Assembly (NCBI GenBank): GCA_033558025.1
Contig: JAUCEF010000018.1
Coordinates: forward strand, 4,216,001 to 4,280,000
Direction: 5' to 3'
Length of the DNA stretch: 64,000 nt
DNA from: Phytophthora sp. 'mugwort'
Taxonomy: Eukaryota; Oomycota; Peronosporomycetes; Peronosporales; Peronosporaceae
Shown here: positions 30,838 to 40,507 of the stretch, one piece after another
Numbering within the stretch: position 1 is the first letter of the stretch
Layout of the letters: each line of letters opens with the position of its first letter
Translations under genes and position numbers: made by a program
Notes under the pieces: generated by a model
Told to the model about the DNA's origin: nothing
The model's database searches: none
Seen by the model: the letters and a program-made list of their open reading frames with translations, nothing else

Positions 30838-33800
30838 ATGACGTTGTTCAAGGCTCGGCTGCATCACGCAGTCGCGTTTTTCGGATGCATGGCGCTGATT
30901 TCCAGTCTTCTGGCATCGGTGGCGCTGGCGCAAACGACCGTCTCGAGTGGCGGCAACGGCGTGCACATCTTGTTGCAGACGGACAAGTGGGTCACGCCTA
31001 ACATCCACTACAAGGCCGGCAACGGCAGTTGGACCACCTCGCCCGGCGTCACCATGTCCGCCAGCAACAACTCCGCCTACCCGTCCAAAGACGGCTGGTT
31101 CCAGCTTGACATCACCTCGGCCACTTCGCTTGAGTTCGTCTTCAACGATGGCGTCGGCGTTGTCTGGGACAACAACAACAATGCCAACTACAAGGTCTCG
31201 GCAGCCGGCACGTACTCCGTTGTGAGCAAGGTTTCTGGTTTCAAGACGGGTGACCTCGTGCGTCCGAGCGACGGCACAGGCTATCACATTCTCTTCCAGC
31301 CGATCACGTGGGCCCAGTCGTACATCCACTTCAATGCTGGTAGCGGTTGGACAACTGCGCCGGGCAACGCCATGTCGCCCAGCACCTACGCCGGCAAATT
31401 CTCGGCTGCCAACGGATGGTATCAGTATGCAATCTCCTCGACGTCAAGTGTGCAAATCACGTTTAACGACGGCAATGGCGTCTGGGACAGCAATCTCAAC
31501 GCTAACTACGTTCGCACGTCGCCAGGCACGTACGCGTTCGTAAACCAGAACACGGCGACGGCGACGACGGCCCCATCCGTCCAGGGCTACGTCAATGGCC
31601 CCGGGTACGCCGTGACGTCTGCGAGTGAAGCGGCCGGTGTGCTTACCATTAACCTCGCGGTGAACACGGCTTCGACCTCGACTCCCTACGGCTCAGACCT
31701 GTCCGCACTCGTGGTGACGGTGACCAAGACGCAGAGCGACAGCGTCCGCGTGAAGATCGTCGACAAGAACAACAAGCGCTGGGAGGTGCCCAAGAGCCTA
31801 TTCACTACCGGTACGCTGGGAACTAACAGCTCAGCAACCGTTGCGGCAGCGGACCCGCTCTACTCGTTCAACTACACGCAGAACCCGTTCACCTTTAAGG
31901 TTGTGCGCAAGTCCGACGGCTACACGCTCTTCGACTCGTCCGGCATCTCGCTGGTGGTCAAGGATCAGTACCTACAGGTGGCGACGGCACTAGGCAGTGA
32001 CCTCAGCGTCTACGGCATTGGTGAGAGCACTCGCGACAACTTCAAGATGGCTTCGGGCGACAAGCAAACGCTGTGGGCTCGCGACCAGGGATCTGCAACG
32101 GCTAAAGTCAACACGTACGGGTCTCACCCATTCTTCCTCGGTATCAACAGCGCTGGCCAGGCTCATGGTGTGCTCCTGCTTAACAGCAACGGCATGGACG
32201 TTACGATGGACAGTGGACATCTCGTCTACCAGACGATCGGCGGTGTGCTCGACTTCAACGTCGTTGTCGGCCCTACCCCGGCCACTGTTGTGTCGCAGTA
32301 CACGAAGCTCATCGGACGTCCAAAACTCATGCCGTACTGGTCGTACGGATTCCATCAGTGCCGCTGGGGATATGGCTCTATTGACGCGCTTCGTACTGTT
32401 GTGAACAAGTACAAGAGCAACAGCCTGCCTCTAGACGTCGTCTGGGCTGACATTGACTACATGAAGAGCTACCACGACTTCACACTGGACTCGACCAACT
32501 TTCCCCAGGCTAAAATGGCCGCGTTCATGGACGAGATCCACACCAGTGGACAGAAATTCGTGCCGATCATTGATCCTGGCATTCCGGACGACACTAATGA
32601 CTACGCGTACACGAAGGGCTTGTCAATGGACATTTTCATCAAGGACACGAGCGGCAAGCCGTATCTGGGTCAAGTGTGGCCTGGTCCGACCGTGTTCCCC
32701 GACTTTTTCCATCCGAACGCGAAGTCATACTGGGGTGAGCAGATTCAGCTGATGTACAAGAGCTTTAACTTCGACGGCCTCTGGATCGACATGAACGAGC
32801 TCGCAAACTTCTGCCCTGGCACGACTTGTGTCCGCCAGTCTGGTGTCACGTGCCCCCACACGGGAAGCATCAACGCGATCACGACGTGCTGCTTGAGTTG
32901 CTCTGGTGATGGCAACAAGTACGACAACCCGCCGTTCGCGATCAATAATGTCAACAGCCGCGACGCCATTTACAACAAGGGCATCTCGACCAGTGCGCTC
33001 CAATACGGCAACATTCGTCAGTATGATGCTCACAACCTGTACGGCATCACCGAGTCCATCGTGACCAACACAGTTCAGGAGGAGCTAGCCAACAAGAGAT
33101 CCTTCGTGCTCTCCCGATCAACCTTCCCAGGAAGCGGTGTCCACGTCGCTCACTGGACTGGAGACAACGCCGCCACTTGGAACGATTTGCGCTGGTCGGT
33201 CCCCACGATTCTCAAGTTTGGCCTGTTTGGCATCCCCATGGTGGGCGCCGATATCTGTGGGTTCTCTGGTTCTTCCAACATGGAGCTGTGTGCGCGTTGG
33301 ACGGCATTGGGCTCGTTCTATCCATTTGCTCGCAACCACAACAACCTCGAATCTCCTGCTCAGGAGACGTACATTTGGCCTGAGGTGACGACCGTGGGGC
33401 AGAAGTTCATCGGTATGCGCTACCGTCTGCTGCCGTACATTTACACGCTCGGCTACCACGCGCACGTGGAAGGTCTTCCGATCGCTCGTCCGTTGCTCAT
33501 GGAATTCCCCACCGACACAGCCACGTACAGCATCAACTACCAGTTCATGCTGGGCAACGCGCTGCTGGTGACCCCGGTCATGAACCAGGGCGCCACGTCA
33601 GTGACGGGCTACTACCCTGCTGGTGTCTGGTACAACATCTTCGACTACTCCAAGATTTCGAGCACTGGAAGCTCTGTGACGACGACCGTGACTTTGTACG
33701 ACATGCCGGTGCACATTCGCGGTGGAACAATTCTGGCGATGCACCAGGCAGCTCTTACGAGCACGGCCGCTCGTCTCACCCCTTTCGACATCCTTGTCGC

Positions 33801-34113
33801 GCTTCCTGCCACTGGAAACGCCAGCGGAGACCTCTACTTGGATGATGGTGAGTCGATCAATGACCCCAGCGCTACGATCGTCAAGTTCACTGCGTCGGCA
33901 GGTACCTTTATATCGACGGTCTCGCAGAACGACTATGCTGGTGCCCACTCCACCTTGGTGAATAAGGTCATCGTGCTCGGCGTGACGTCGTCGCCTTCCA
34001 GTGTGTCCCTCGGCTCGATCTCCAAGTACGACGCCGCCACGCAACGTCTGGAGATCAGTCTTTCGAGTGTTAAACAGACTATCGACACGGGCTTCACGAT
34101 CACGTGGAAGTAA
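30838..34113 (+). CDS. Secreted GH31 alpha-glucosidase with two starch-binding modules
   Basis: This 1,091-residue enzyme should release glucose from starch- or maltose-type alpha-glucans outside the cell. A basic start and a hydrophobic segment (residues about 11-30, CMALISSLLASVALAQ) form a signal peptide. Two tandem CBM25-like modules follow (about 34-125 and 140-235), each with W...hY, WT..PG..M and FNDG...WDxNxNxNY. The GH31 domain contains GLWIDMNE with the nucleophile Asp651 and HWTGDNAATW with the acid/base Asp776, then a beta-sandwich C-terminus. The ORF also has an ATG at 30808, but it overlaps the core promoter and spoils the signal peptide, so 30838 is preferred. No intron is needed. 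It may be used to feed on plant starch or host glucans. Confidence 0.93.
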   Translation: MTLFKARLHHAVAFFGCMALISSLLASVALAQTTVSSGGNGVHILLQTDKWVTPNIHYKAGNGSWTTSPGVTMSASNNSAYPSKDGWFQLDITSATSLEFVFNDGVGVVWDNNNNANYKVSAAGTYSVVSKVSGFKTGDLVRPSDGTGYHILFQPITWAQSYIHFNAGSGWTTAPGNAMSPSTYAGKFSAANGWYQYAISSTSSVQITFNDGNGVWDSNLNANYVRTSPGTYAFVNQNTATATTAPSVQGYVNGPGYAVTSASEAAGVLTINLAVNTASTSTPYGSDLSALVVTVTKTQSDSVRVKIVDKNNKRWEVPKSLFTTGTLGTNSSATVAAADPLYSFNYTQNPFTFKVVRKSDGYTLFDSSGISLVVKDQYLQVATALGSDLSVYGIGESTRDNFKMASGDKQTLWARDQGSATAKVNTYGSHPFFLGINSAGQAHGVLLLNSNGMDVTMDSGHLVYQTIGGVLDFNVVVGPTPATVVSQYTKLIGRPKLMPYWSYGFHQCRWGYGSIDALRTVVNKYKSNSLPLDVVWADIDYMKSYHDFTLDSTNFPQAKMAAFMDEIHTSGQKFVPIIDPGIPDDTNDYAYTKGLSMDIFIKDTSGKPYLGQVWPGPTVFPDFFHPNAKSYWGEQIQLMYKSFNFDGLWIDMNELANFCPGTTCVRQSGVTCPHTGSINAITTCCLSCSGDGNKYDNPPFAINNVNSRDAIYNKGISTSALQYGNIRQYDAHNLYGITESIVTNTVQEELANKRSFVLSRSTFPGSGVHVAHWTGDNAATWNDLRWSVPTILKFGLFGIPMVGADICGFSGSSNMELCARWTALGSFYPFARNHNNLESPAQETYIWPEVTTVGQKFIGMRYRLLPYIYTLGYHAHVEGLPIARPLLMEFPTDTATYSINYQFMLGNALLVTPVMNQGATSVTGYYPAGVWYNIFDYSKISSTGSSVTTTVTLYDMPVHIRGGTILAMHQAALTSTAARLTPFDILVALPATGNASGDLYLDDGESINDPSATIVKFTASAGTFISTVSQNDYAGAHSTLVNKVIVLGVTSSPSSVSLGSISKYDAATQRLEISLSSVKQTIDTGFTITWK

Positions 34114-34557
34114 GTATAAGCGTCTAGTTCAGTGTGTGCGGCCACAACCGCCGTGGTATCTTGGCCTCGTCCAAAGACGATCGTACGTTGTGGTATTGCG
34201 TACCTTTCGTCGTAGAGTTTAGTTCCATCTCTCGCATGCATGATGAACTGCTTGTAGCTTTCGAAGCTTTTGAGTTAGCGTTAATAATAAAATGTTGACT
34301 TGGACAATCGACGCGTCTTGCGGTGGCAAGTTGCCATGGCAACGCATGCATGCCAGTAATTTTGTTGATTTTCGAGAATATATGACCTAAAGATCTCGGA
34401 ATGGCTACATGGAGGACGATTCTGATTGGCTTATTGATTACTTGTAAATATGCCTCACATAATATAGCCATTTCGCTTGTGGGTGGTGGAGCTGGTAAGT
34501 GACACAACAGTCAAACAGTCAGGTTGCGAGTTGCGTCTGTATTGCCAGTCGAGCACC
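34114..34557. other. Intergenic region
   Basis: It holds the 3' flank of the GH31 gene and the 5' flank of the next gene. No ORF or repeat stands out. Confidence 0.5.
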
Positions 34558-35478
34558 ATGTCGAGCAGCTACAAGCAGAAGAAGATGAAGACGCTAGCCA
34601 CGCGCAAGAAGACGCGCAAACGCCGTATGGAGGAGGGAATGACGTTCGAGGACGACTCTGGCCGCTTGTTCCAGCCGCCGAGCACGCGGGACCCGCGCTG
34701 GAAGAAGCCGTCGGTCGAAGCTGTGGTGTCCAGCATCACCAAGAGCACACGGCAGAAGAAGGCGGAGAAAAAGCGGCGTAAAATCGCTGCGGACCAAGTA
34801 CAGAATGAAGGTGGGGACGATGAGATTGAGATCGTCCAGAGGGAAGCTGCCAGCAGTGACGAGGACGTCGAGGACGAGCTGGAGGAAGAGCTCAGCGACG
34901 ATAAATCCACCAACGATGCACTGTTTGATCTGCCCAAGACGCCACTGCGGCTGTGCAACGCGCTGGACGACGTGGTGGCGAAAGCTGCAGCGAAACACGC
35001 GGAGATCCGCCGCAAAGACGGTCGGCAAAAGACCAAGGTGTTGCTGCTGGTGGACACACGATCGATGTTCAAGCTGATGAAGAAGAAGATGAACATCCTC
35101 CCCGAGATGATCAAACCGAAGAGTAAACGGGGCGTGGGCTCCAGCAAAAAGCCCGAAATGGGCTACAAGAACACGGGCTTGGTGAAGACGCCGCTGGATC
35201 GCTTCAAGGACGTCAACAAAACCGTTCTCACGGGATACAAGAGTGGCAAGTTGTCGTCCATCCTCGCTGAGGACGTGTCCTTCTACCCGTACACCGAGTT
35301 CAAGGTACAGCATGTCATCTTCGTGGCGAAGCAGGCGGCGTCGGCGATCAACCTGGACCGCAACTTGTTGCGCAATGTCGAGTTGCACTCGTTCGTCCTC
35401 GACGACAAGAGCGCCACAGAAGTGTCTGAAGAAGAACTTAAGGCGCTGCAGACAGCGTACGATGTCTCGAGCGAGTAG
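34558..35478 (+). CDS. Basic/acidic protein of 306 residues, function unknown
   Basis: The best start is ATG 34558 (preceded by CACC). The upstream in-frame ATG at 34477 adds a head without coding character. The protein starts with a Lys/Arg-rich segment (residues about 5-22, KKMKTLATRKKTRKRRMEE) likely to act as a nuclear or nucleolar signal. A second basic helix and a long acidic stretch follow (about 85-120). The C-terminal half is compact, with mixed hydrophobic and charged residues (KVLLLVDTRSMFKLMKKKMN ... HVIFVAKQAASAINLDRNLL). This architecture is common in ribosome-biogenesis and chromatin proteins. I do not recognise the family, so a nuclear role is only inferred. Single exon, stop at 35476-35478. 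Confidence 0.8.
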   Translation: MSSSYKQKKMKTLATRKKTRKRRMEEGMTFEDDSGRLFQPPSTRDPRWKKPSVEAVVSSITKSTRQKKAEKKRRKIAADQVQNEGGDDEIEIVQREAASSDEDVEDELEEELSDDKSTNDALFDLPKTPLRLCNALDDVVAKAAAKHAEIRRKDGRQKTKVLLLVDTRSMFKLMKKKMNILPEMIKPKSKRGVGSSKKPEMGYKNTGLVKTPLDRFKDVNKTVLTGYKSGKLSSILAEDVSFYPYTEFKVQHVIFVAKQAASAINLDRNLLRNVELHSFVLDDKSATEVSEEELKALQTAYDVSSE

Positions 35479-35876
35479 GGCAGCAATATTTTTTTTTTTT
35501 TTTATGTTTTTCGGTGTTCAGTATTAGCGGCAGTAATAGAACGAGCAGTTTGCATTGGCTACGGCTGTGACGTAGAGAAGCGAACGAATATGAGGGTGGA
35601 GACTGTTGCTGTATACGTCGATCGGAAAGGTATATGCGTACAAAAATCACTGCTCGATGCGCGCCATGTTCATTTTGAGCCTACGTCACACGGGACAAGT
35701 CCTACTGAAGTATTTGGTGCTTCGATATTTTTGTCTTGGTTTGTGTATTGCATCTGATTTATTGGTGTGGTGCACACCTTCAACGGTTGCGGCAAAAGAT
35801 CGTCCATTGAAGCACTCGCCCGTTGCAGACTAGGCGAGTGAGCGACTCCCCACGCAGCCCCGGCACCTCCGCAATA
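35479..35876. other. Intergenic region
   Basis: It contains a 17-base T run just after the upstream stop (near 35488). No gene is seen and no clear core promoter was recognised before 35877. Confidence 0.5.
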
Positions 35877-37112
35877 ATGGCCGACATAGCGCCTCCCATA
35901 GATGCCCCCGGCGCACCCGTCGACGGCGGAGGCGCAGAGCCTGGCACCATGCCGAGCGCCGTGCCCGAGGTATGGTCCGACCACCTGAATACGACCGACT
36001 ATTCGCTGCTGCTTGGACTGCCGCTGGGCTCGCTGCTGGCGATCCTCTTCGTGCTGCGCGTGCTGTGGCGTCCCAAGTCAGGTCCCAAGTTTCGGTTGCC
36101 CAAGCAGGTACCGACCTACGGTAGTGTGGGGATGGACGACGACAGCTACGACTACGACGGCGACTCGAACGACCTCATCTACGCCGGCCAGGTGGCGGGC
36201 CGTTACGACACGCGCTGGACACGAACCTTTGACTTTGTGTTCCTCGTAGGCATGGTTCTCTTTGCTGCTGCGCTCGCGGGTCTTACGACACTGCTGGAGC
36301 CAGAGCTTTGGAACAACACGAGCTTCTGGTTCTTCCTGCTGCCGAAGGTACTCATCATGATGGGCGTATCCACGCTCGGGGGCATTATTTGTCGCTTCTT
36401 CTGCATCGTAGATGACGCCGGATACGTCATTACGGAACGCAGCTCCGTTTTTAAGGTCAACTACACGAGGAAGTTCCAGCTGCTGGCGGCGTACCTCGTG
36501 CCGCTGCTGGTCAAACCAGACGAAGAGTCGTGCCCCGTGTGCAATGGACCTTTGGCGTTGGCGTGGGGTGACTTTGCCACGCTCTTCTGCTTCTTGCTAC
36601 TGATCAAGCCCATCCGCGAGCGCTCGACGCTCTTTATGCTGCAATTCAATTCGCTCGATCGACCCGAGGACCGACCGCATACGCTCAAATGGATCGTGGC
36701 GGGCAACGTCTTCCCTGGCCTCTTCGTATTGCTATTCTTCCGTTGGTTGTTTGCCCGTACGACGCAGTCCGACCTCGTCTTTATCCTTGTGTTCGTGACT
36801 AGCATCGGCGATGGGTTGGCGGAGCCGATTGGCATTGCGTTTGGTAAGCACAAGTACTCGACAAGCACGTGCTGCTCGAAGCGCAAGTACACGCGAAGTT
36901 TCGAAGGCTCAGCGTGCGTCTTCCTGTCAGGCATCGTGTTCCCGGCGCTGCAGTACTTCGACTTCGAGACGTCCATGCAGCTATGGCTCACGATGATTAT
37001 TCTGCCGTTTGTGGTGGCCTATGCAGAGGCAACAGCGCCGCACACGATGGATGCCCCGGTACTCATGGCAGCCACGGGGCTTGTGCTCTACACCATCATC
37101 CACATCTTTTGA
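35877..37112 (+). CDS. Polytopic membrane protein of the dolichol/phytol kinase - CTP transferase type
   Basis: The 411-residue protein (start ATG 35877; the ATG-less leader upstream is low-complexity) has a Pro/Ala-rich N-terminus and about eight to nine membrane segments, starting with SLLLGLPLGSLLAILFVL. Near residues 307-330 lies SIGDGLAEPIGIAFGKHKY, followed by KYTRSFEGSACVF and a closing segment with AEATAPHTMDAP. This pattern (GDGxAE..G..FGKHK ... R..EGS ... E....P...D.P) is that of dolichol kinase, phytol kinase and phosphatidate cytidylyltransferase-like enzymes, which act on isoprenoid or lipid substrates in the ER. The exact substrate is not readable. It converges with the minus-strand kinase gene 117 bases downstream. 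Confidence 0.75.
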   Translation: MADIAPPIDAPGAPVDGGGAEPGTMPSAVPEVWSDHLNTTDYSLLLGLPLGSLLAILFVLRVLWRPKSGPKFRLPKQVPTYGSVGMDDDSYDYDGDSNDLIYAGQVAGRYDTRWTRTFDFVFLVGMVLFAAALAGLTTLLEPELWNNTSFWFFLLPKVLIMMGVSTLGGIICRFFCIVDDAGYVITERSSVFKVNYTRKFQLLAAYLVPLLVKPDEESCPVCNGPLALAWGDFATLFCFLLLIKPIRERSTLFMLQFNSLDRPEDRPHTLKWIVAGNVFPGLFVLLFFRWLFARTTQSDLVFILVFVTSIGDGLAEPIGIAFGKHKYSTSTCCSKRKYTRSFEGSACVFLSGIVFPALQYFDFETSMQLWLTMIILPFVVAYAEATAPHTMDAPVLMAATGLVLYTIIHIF

Positions 37113-37229
37113 CCATCAAGTCAGCAACCTACACATTTAGCCCTCTGAGATCAGTAGCAGCCAGCAAAATAACGATGAACAGAGCTGGCGATTTATTAAA
37201 ACATTGCTAACGTCTGTCTCTCCTTCTAC

Positions 37230-38378
37230 CTATCCTTCATAAATGATAATGCCTTCCTTGCGAACAACTGGCTCAGGTGGCACATAGTGTTTAGGGATAG
37301 GAGCCACGAAAGCCTTCTTGCCCTCGGAGAATCTCGCAAGTGTGGCCATGTGCTCATCCGTAAAGGGGTCAGTTGCTGAGGCGTCTACTTGTAGCCATGG
37401 GTGCTGCAGCGCCATCACAGCTGGCGGACGCTCTCGCGGGTTCAGCACGAGCAAATACTCGATAAACTTCTTAGCTTGGTGGGACACCATTGGCTCCAGC
37501 TTTTCAGGGTACTCGAACTCGCCCTTAACGATCTTGTCTTCTACCTGGGACATAAAACGCGCGTCGAACGGGAACTGCCCGAATAGCATGACGTACGTGA
37601 CGACACCAAGCGACCAGAGATCGATAGCACAGTCGTAATAGCCGTGCTTGTGAAACATCTCGGGTGCCATGTAGTGCGGCGTCCCGTTCATACCTGACAT
37701 TTCAGTGCCGCCGACAGTGCCCATATGCGCCAGGCCAAAGTCGATCAGCATCACGCCGTCACGCAGGTCCTGTGTCTTACATAGGATGTTCTCCACCTTC
37801 ACGTCGCGGTGCGTGATTCCGTTAAGGTGCAAATACGCCAGCACGTTCAGCAACTGCCGTACGATTTCAGCCACATCGCACTCGCGGATTCGCGGCAGTC
37901 CTGGTCTGATGAGCGCGTCCATGATCTCGCCGCCCGTCGCCTTGTCCGTCACGATCGAGAATTTGTCGTCGTCTTGGAAAACCTGCCGCAATCGAAGAAT
38001 TCCCGAGTGCTGGACTCGAGCCAAGATGGCCAACTCGGACTGCAGCGCCTCGACGCGATTGGGTGTGGATAGATACTCCTGTCGCACGAACTTGACAGCC
38101 ACCTCCTCGTCGCACTCGCGTTCTTCACGCTCACGCTGCTGCTCCTCCGCCAGCGTCTTGGCGCGGCTGCGGTAGTGCGGCCGCTTCTTCTTGGCCACAA
38201 ACACCTGACCGGTCTTGCCCTCGCCGATCTGGTACAACGTGTCGTACGTGTCCTCGTAAGTGGGCTCCTTTTTGCCATGGTGACCTAGCGCGAGGATGCC
38301 CGAGGCAGTCATGCGGCTGTCCTCGATCGTGTCCTCTTCCGCCCCTCCACGGCTGAAGCAGCTCAGGCAGCGCAGCAT
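37230..38378 (-). CDS. CAMK-type serine/threonine protein kinase
   Basis: The start chosen is ATG 38378 (MLRCLSCFSRGG, 382 residues). The longer in-frame ORF to 38597 adds Arg-rich sequence that looks like 5' UTR. The Gly loop is IGEGKTGQVF, the ATP lysine is in VAVKFV, and the catalytic loop is HRDVKVEN. DFG is intact in MLIDFGLAH, and the activation segment ends MAPEMF. IDLWSLGVVTYVMLFGQFPF follows. These mark a calcium/calmodulin-type kinase fold. The closest relatives should be oomycete CAMK proteins, but no CaM-binding tail is evident in the short C-terminus. An N-terminal Cys cluster could be palmitoylated. HRDVKVEN departs from the usual HRDLKPEN. A weak Inr-like CCATTCCGCCAC lies on the minus strand at about 38500-38489. 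Confidence 0.9.
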   Translation of the reverse strand: MLRCLSCFSRGGAEEDTIEDSRMTASGILALGHHGKKEPTYEDTYDTLYQIGEGKTGQVFVAKKKRPHYRSRAKTLAEEQQREREERECDEEVAVKFVRQEYLSTPNRVEALQSELAILARVQHSGILRLRQVFQDDDKFSIVTDKATGGEIMDALIRPGLPRIRECDVAEIVRQLLNVLAYLHLNGITHRDVKVENILCKTQDLRDGVMLIDFGLAHMGTVGGTEMSGMNGTPHYMAPEMFHKHGYYDCAIDLWSLGVVTYVMLFGQFPFDARFMSQVEDKIVKGEFEYPEKLEPMVSHQAKKFIEYLLVLNPRERPPAVMALQHPWLQVDASATDPFTDEHMATLARFSEGKKAFVAPIPKHYVPPEPVVRKEGIIIYEG

Positions 38379-38379
38379 G

Positions 38380-38795
38380 TTGTAGTCTCCTGGCCGGTGC
38401 GTGCTATGTGTATTAAGCTCTCCGATGTAGGAGCGCTTGGCAACCTTCACGCGACGTTCTGAACGGAAATCCGCAGCTCTGTTCGGGTGGCGGAATGGCC
38501 ATGTGTGACGCACGCGGGCAGCCAAACTTACATATTGACGACAAAAGAAACTGTATTTCAGAAATGTAGCCAGTCTCAAGGCTTCAAAAAGGGACATATG
38601 GGACTACGTCATACTTGAATTTACTAATGCACCATTTTGAGTTTTCGAGATAATCGACCTTAAAGATCACTGACCGTTTTCAGTACTTAACCGAAGTAAT
38701 GAGAAACAGCACCGTTTTATTTCCAAAAATCTGAACGAGGTGTATCGACCACATCAACGACCACATCGCCTCATTCGCAAATCACCCCACCAGCG
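38380..38795. other. Intergenic region between kinase and transposon remnant
   Basis: It holds the probable 5' UTR and promoter of the minus-strand kinase and the left flank of the transposase-like gene. No other feature is seen. Confidence 0.45.
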
Positions 38796-40121
38796 ATGCA
38801 GGAAGAGGAGCCGGAGCCGGAGCATCCCAGCGCTTCGCGGCCCCAGTCCTCTACGCCTGAAATACCCGCACCGAACTCACCTCCACCTCCGGCGGTAGAA
38901 CAGCGGAGCGACGCCACCGTAGACGTGGATAGCGAAGAAGGCAGCATCGAAACCAGGGAGGATAAACGTGCGCCGCGCGTTAGCGAGTCCTGCTCCAGTG
39001 AGGAGTGCGACGACAGTGGCGATGAAGACTTCTCGCCCGAGTCTGATGCTGATGGGAATATCGAGGAGCCTTCGACTGCAGAGAGCGCTGCAAGCGAAGA
39101 TGAAGATGAGGACATAAGTATCTATCTGATGGACTCTGATTACGAGCTCGTGTCACGGAAACCATTCAAGCTGACAAGTGCGAGAGCCACTGTGTGGAGG
39201 GGAAGGCGAAAGAGCTGGAGTGTTTGCTTTGTTCGTTGTCGCAGATGTCGAAAGCGGAGCGAATGATAAGTCTGCACACGCTGTTGGCGGTCCTTATGGT
39301 GGCACCGACAGCTCAGCGCAAACGCGGTCAAGGCCAGCGCGTAAAGTTTCACTATTTCCTCCCTTCCGTGGGCGGTGTGTGCAGACCTATTATCACACTC
39401 TCTGCTACGGAGTGGTCCCGTTGACCATACAACGCTACAAGACGCGTATTCGGGATGGTAACATTGCTCTCGCTAGTCACGGCAACAAGCTTAACAAGCA
39501 CGCAGCGCAAGTGGATGTCGTCTGGCTAGTTAAGTGGTTCAAGGAGTTTGCTGAAGTAGTGCCCGTGCGAGTGCGAATGCAGAAGAAGATCGACAGCACA
39601 GTCCAAATACACAGCAGCGAGCTGTACACACTCTTGCTGGCTCACTTCACATGGGACTCAATCTACGATGAGAGTCACAAGTTCGTCGAGGCTGGGTTGA
39701 AGGTGCGCGAGCCGGCGCGCTTCACCATGAGGAAGCTGCTTACGCTTCACTGTCCCACGATCCGCATCAGATCTTCTCGCAGCAACGTCTACGATATTTG
39801 CGCTATCTATCAGTTGGGATGCGAAACGGTATCACGACGGATAAGACGGAGGCGCTGGGTCGCCACACGAAATCTGCGTATGCGGTACGTTTGTGTCCGG
39901 AGAGTAGTAACATTTTGAATTGTTGTGGATATCTAACGATGGATGTTGGTATTATTTTGTTCGAGTGCAGCCGCGAGTACAAGAAGGACCAGATGTCTGC
40001 TGCCGATGACCACGCCGTTCTTGTGATGGACTTCTCGGAAAATCTCACTATTCCTAGTGTTGCCCAGCATTTGTCATCAGCCGGCTTGAGCGACGGCGGC
40101 TCCTTGAAACGTATCTGGTGA
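38796..40121 (+). pseudogene. Transposase-like gene of an oomycete repeat family, broken
   Basis: From ATG 38796 an acidic Pro/Ser/Glu-rich head runs about 120 residues. The frame then shifts to LECLLCSLSQMSKAER (39194 frame), and then to a long block with 'TIQRYKTRIRDGNIALASHG', LVKWFKEFAE and IHCP-like 'LTLHCPTIRIRSSRSNVYD'. A last shift leads to DDHAVLVMDFSENL, which looks like a catalytic-acid strand. The layout (acidic head, HTH-like part, 'H..K......G', DxxxxxxMDFS) is that of DDE-type transposases of animals and oomycetes, but the superfamily is uncertain. At least three frame changes inactivate it. No terminal repeats were found. Confidence 0.5.
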
Positions 40122-40507
40122 CACGCCGCTCGTTTGGTTCGACAGATAATGTAGATCGCTTGCGCGATCGCGGTGGGAGTCGGATTTGCCTGGGATGCGC
40201 TGCCGATTCATCACATGCGCCTTGAAGACTCGATGCAGAGTGAAATTTGTGGAAGCAAGTGACGTCGTTTTTCCATCGCGGCTTGGTGCACAGTGCTATT
40301 TCACACACAGCACAGCTGTATCTTGTTTTGTACCCCGTGCGCGTGTGCAGCTCAATATTCTCCTTGTCTCAGGCTCAGTACAATATGCAACACCGTTGCT
40401 TGTTTCCATCCAATACCACCTTTTTTTTCATTTATCTAGCATAGCTCAGCTCAGCGTGGTGTCAAACAACAACAGAAGAAATTCAGTTGCACTTACTGGG
40501 AGATGTG
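40122..40507. other. Stretch without a recognisable gene
   Basis: This sequence lies between two transposon remnants. Short ORFs only. Confidence 0.4.

Noticed and set aside
38379..38597. N-terminal extension of the kinase from the longer in-frame ORF
   Set aside because: The extension is Arg-rich without conservation signs, and the Cys-rich start at 38378 is followed directly by normal kinase sequence.
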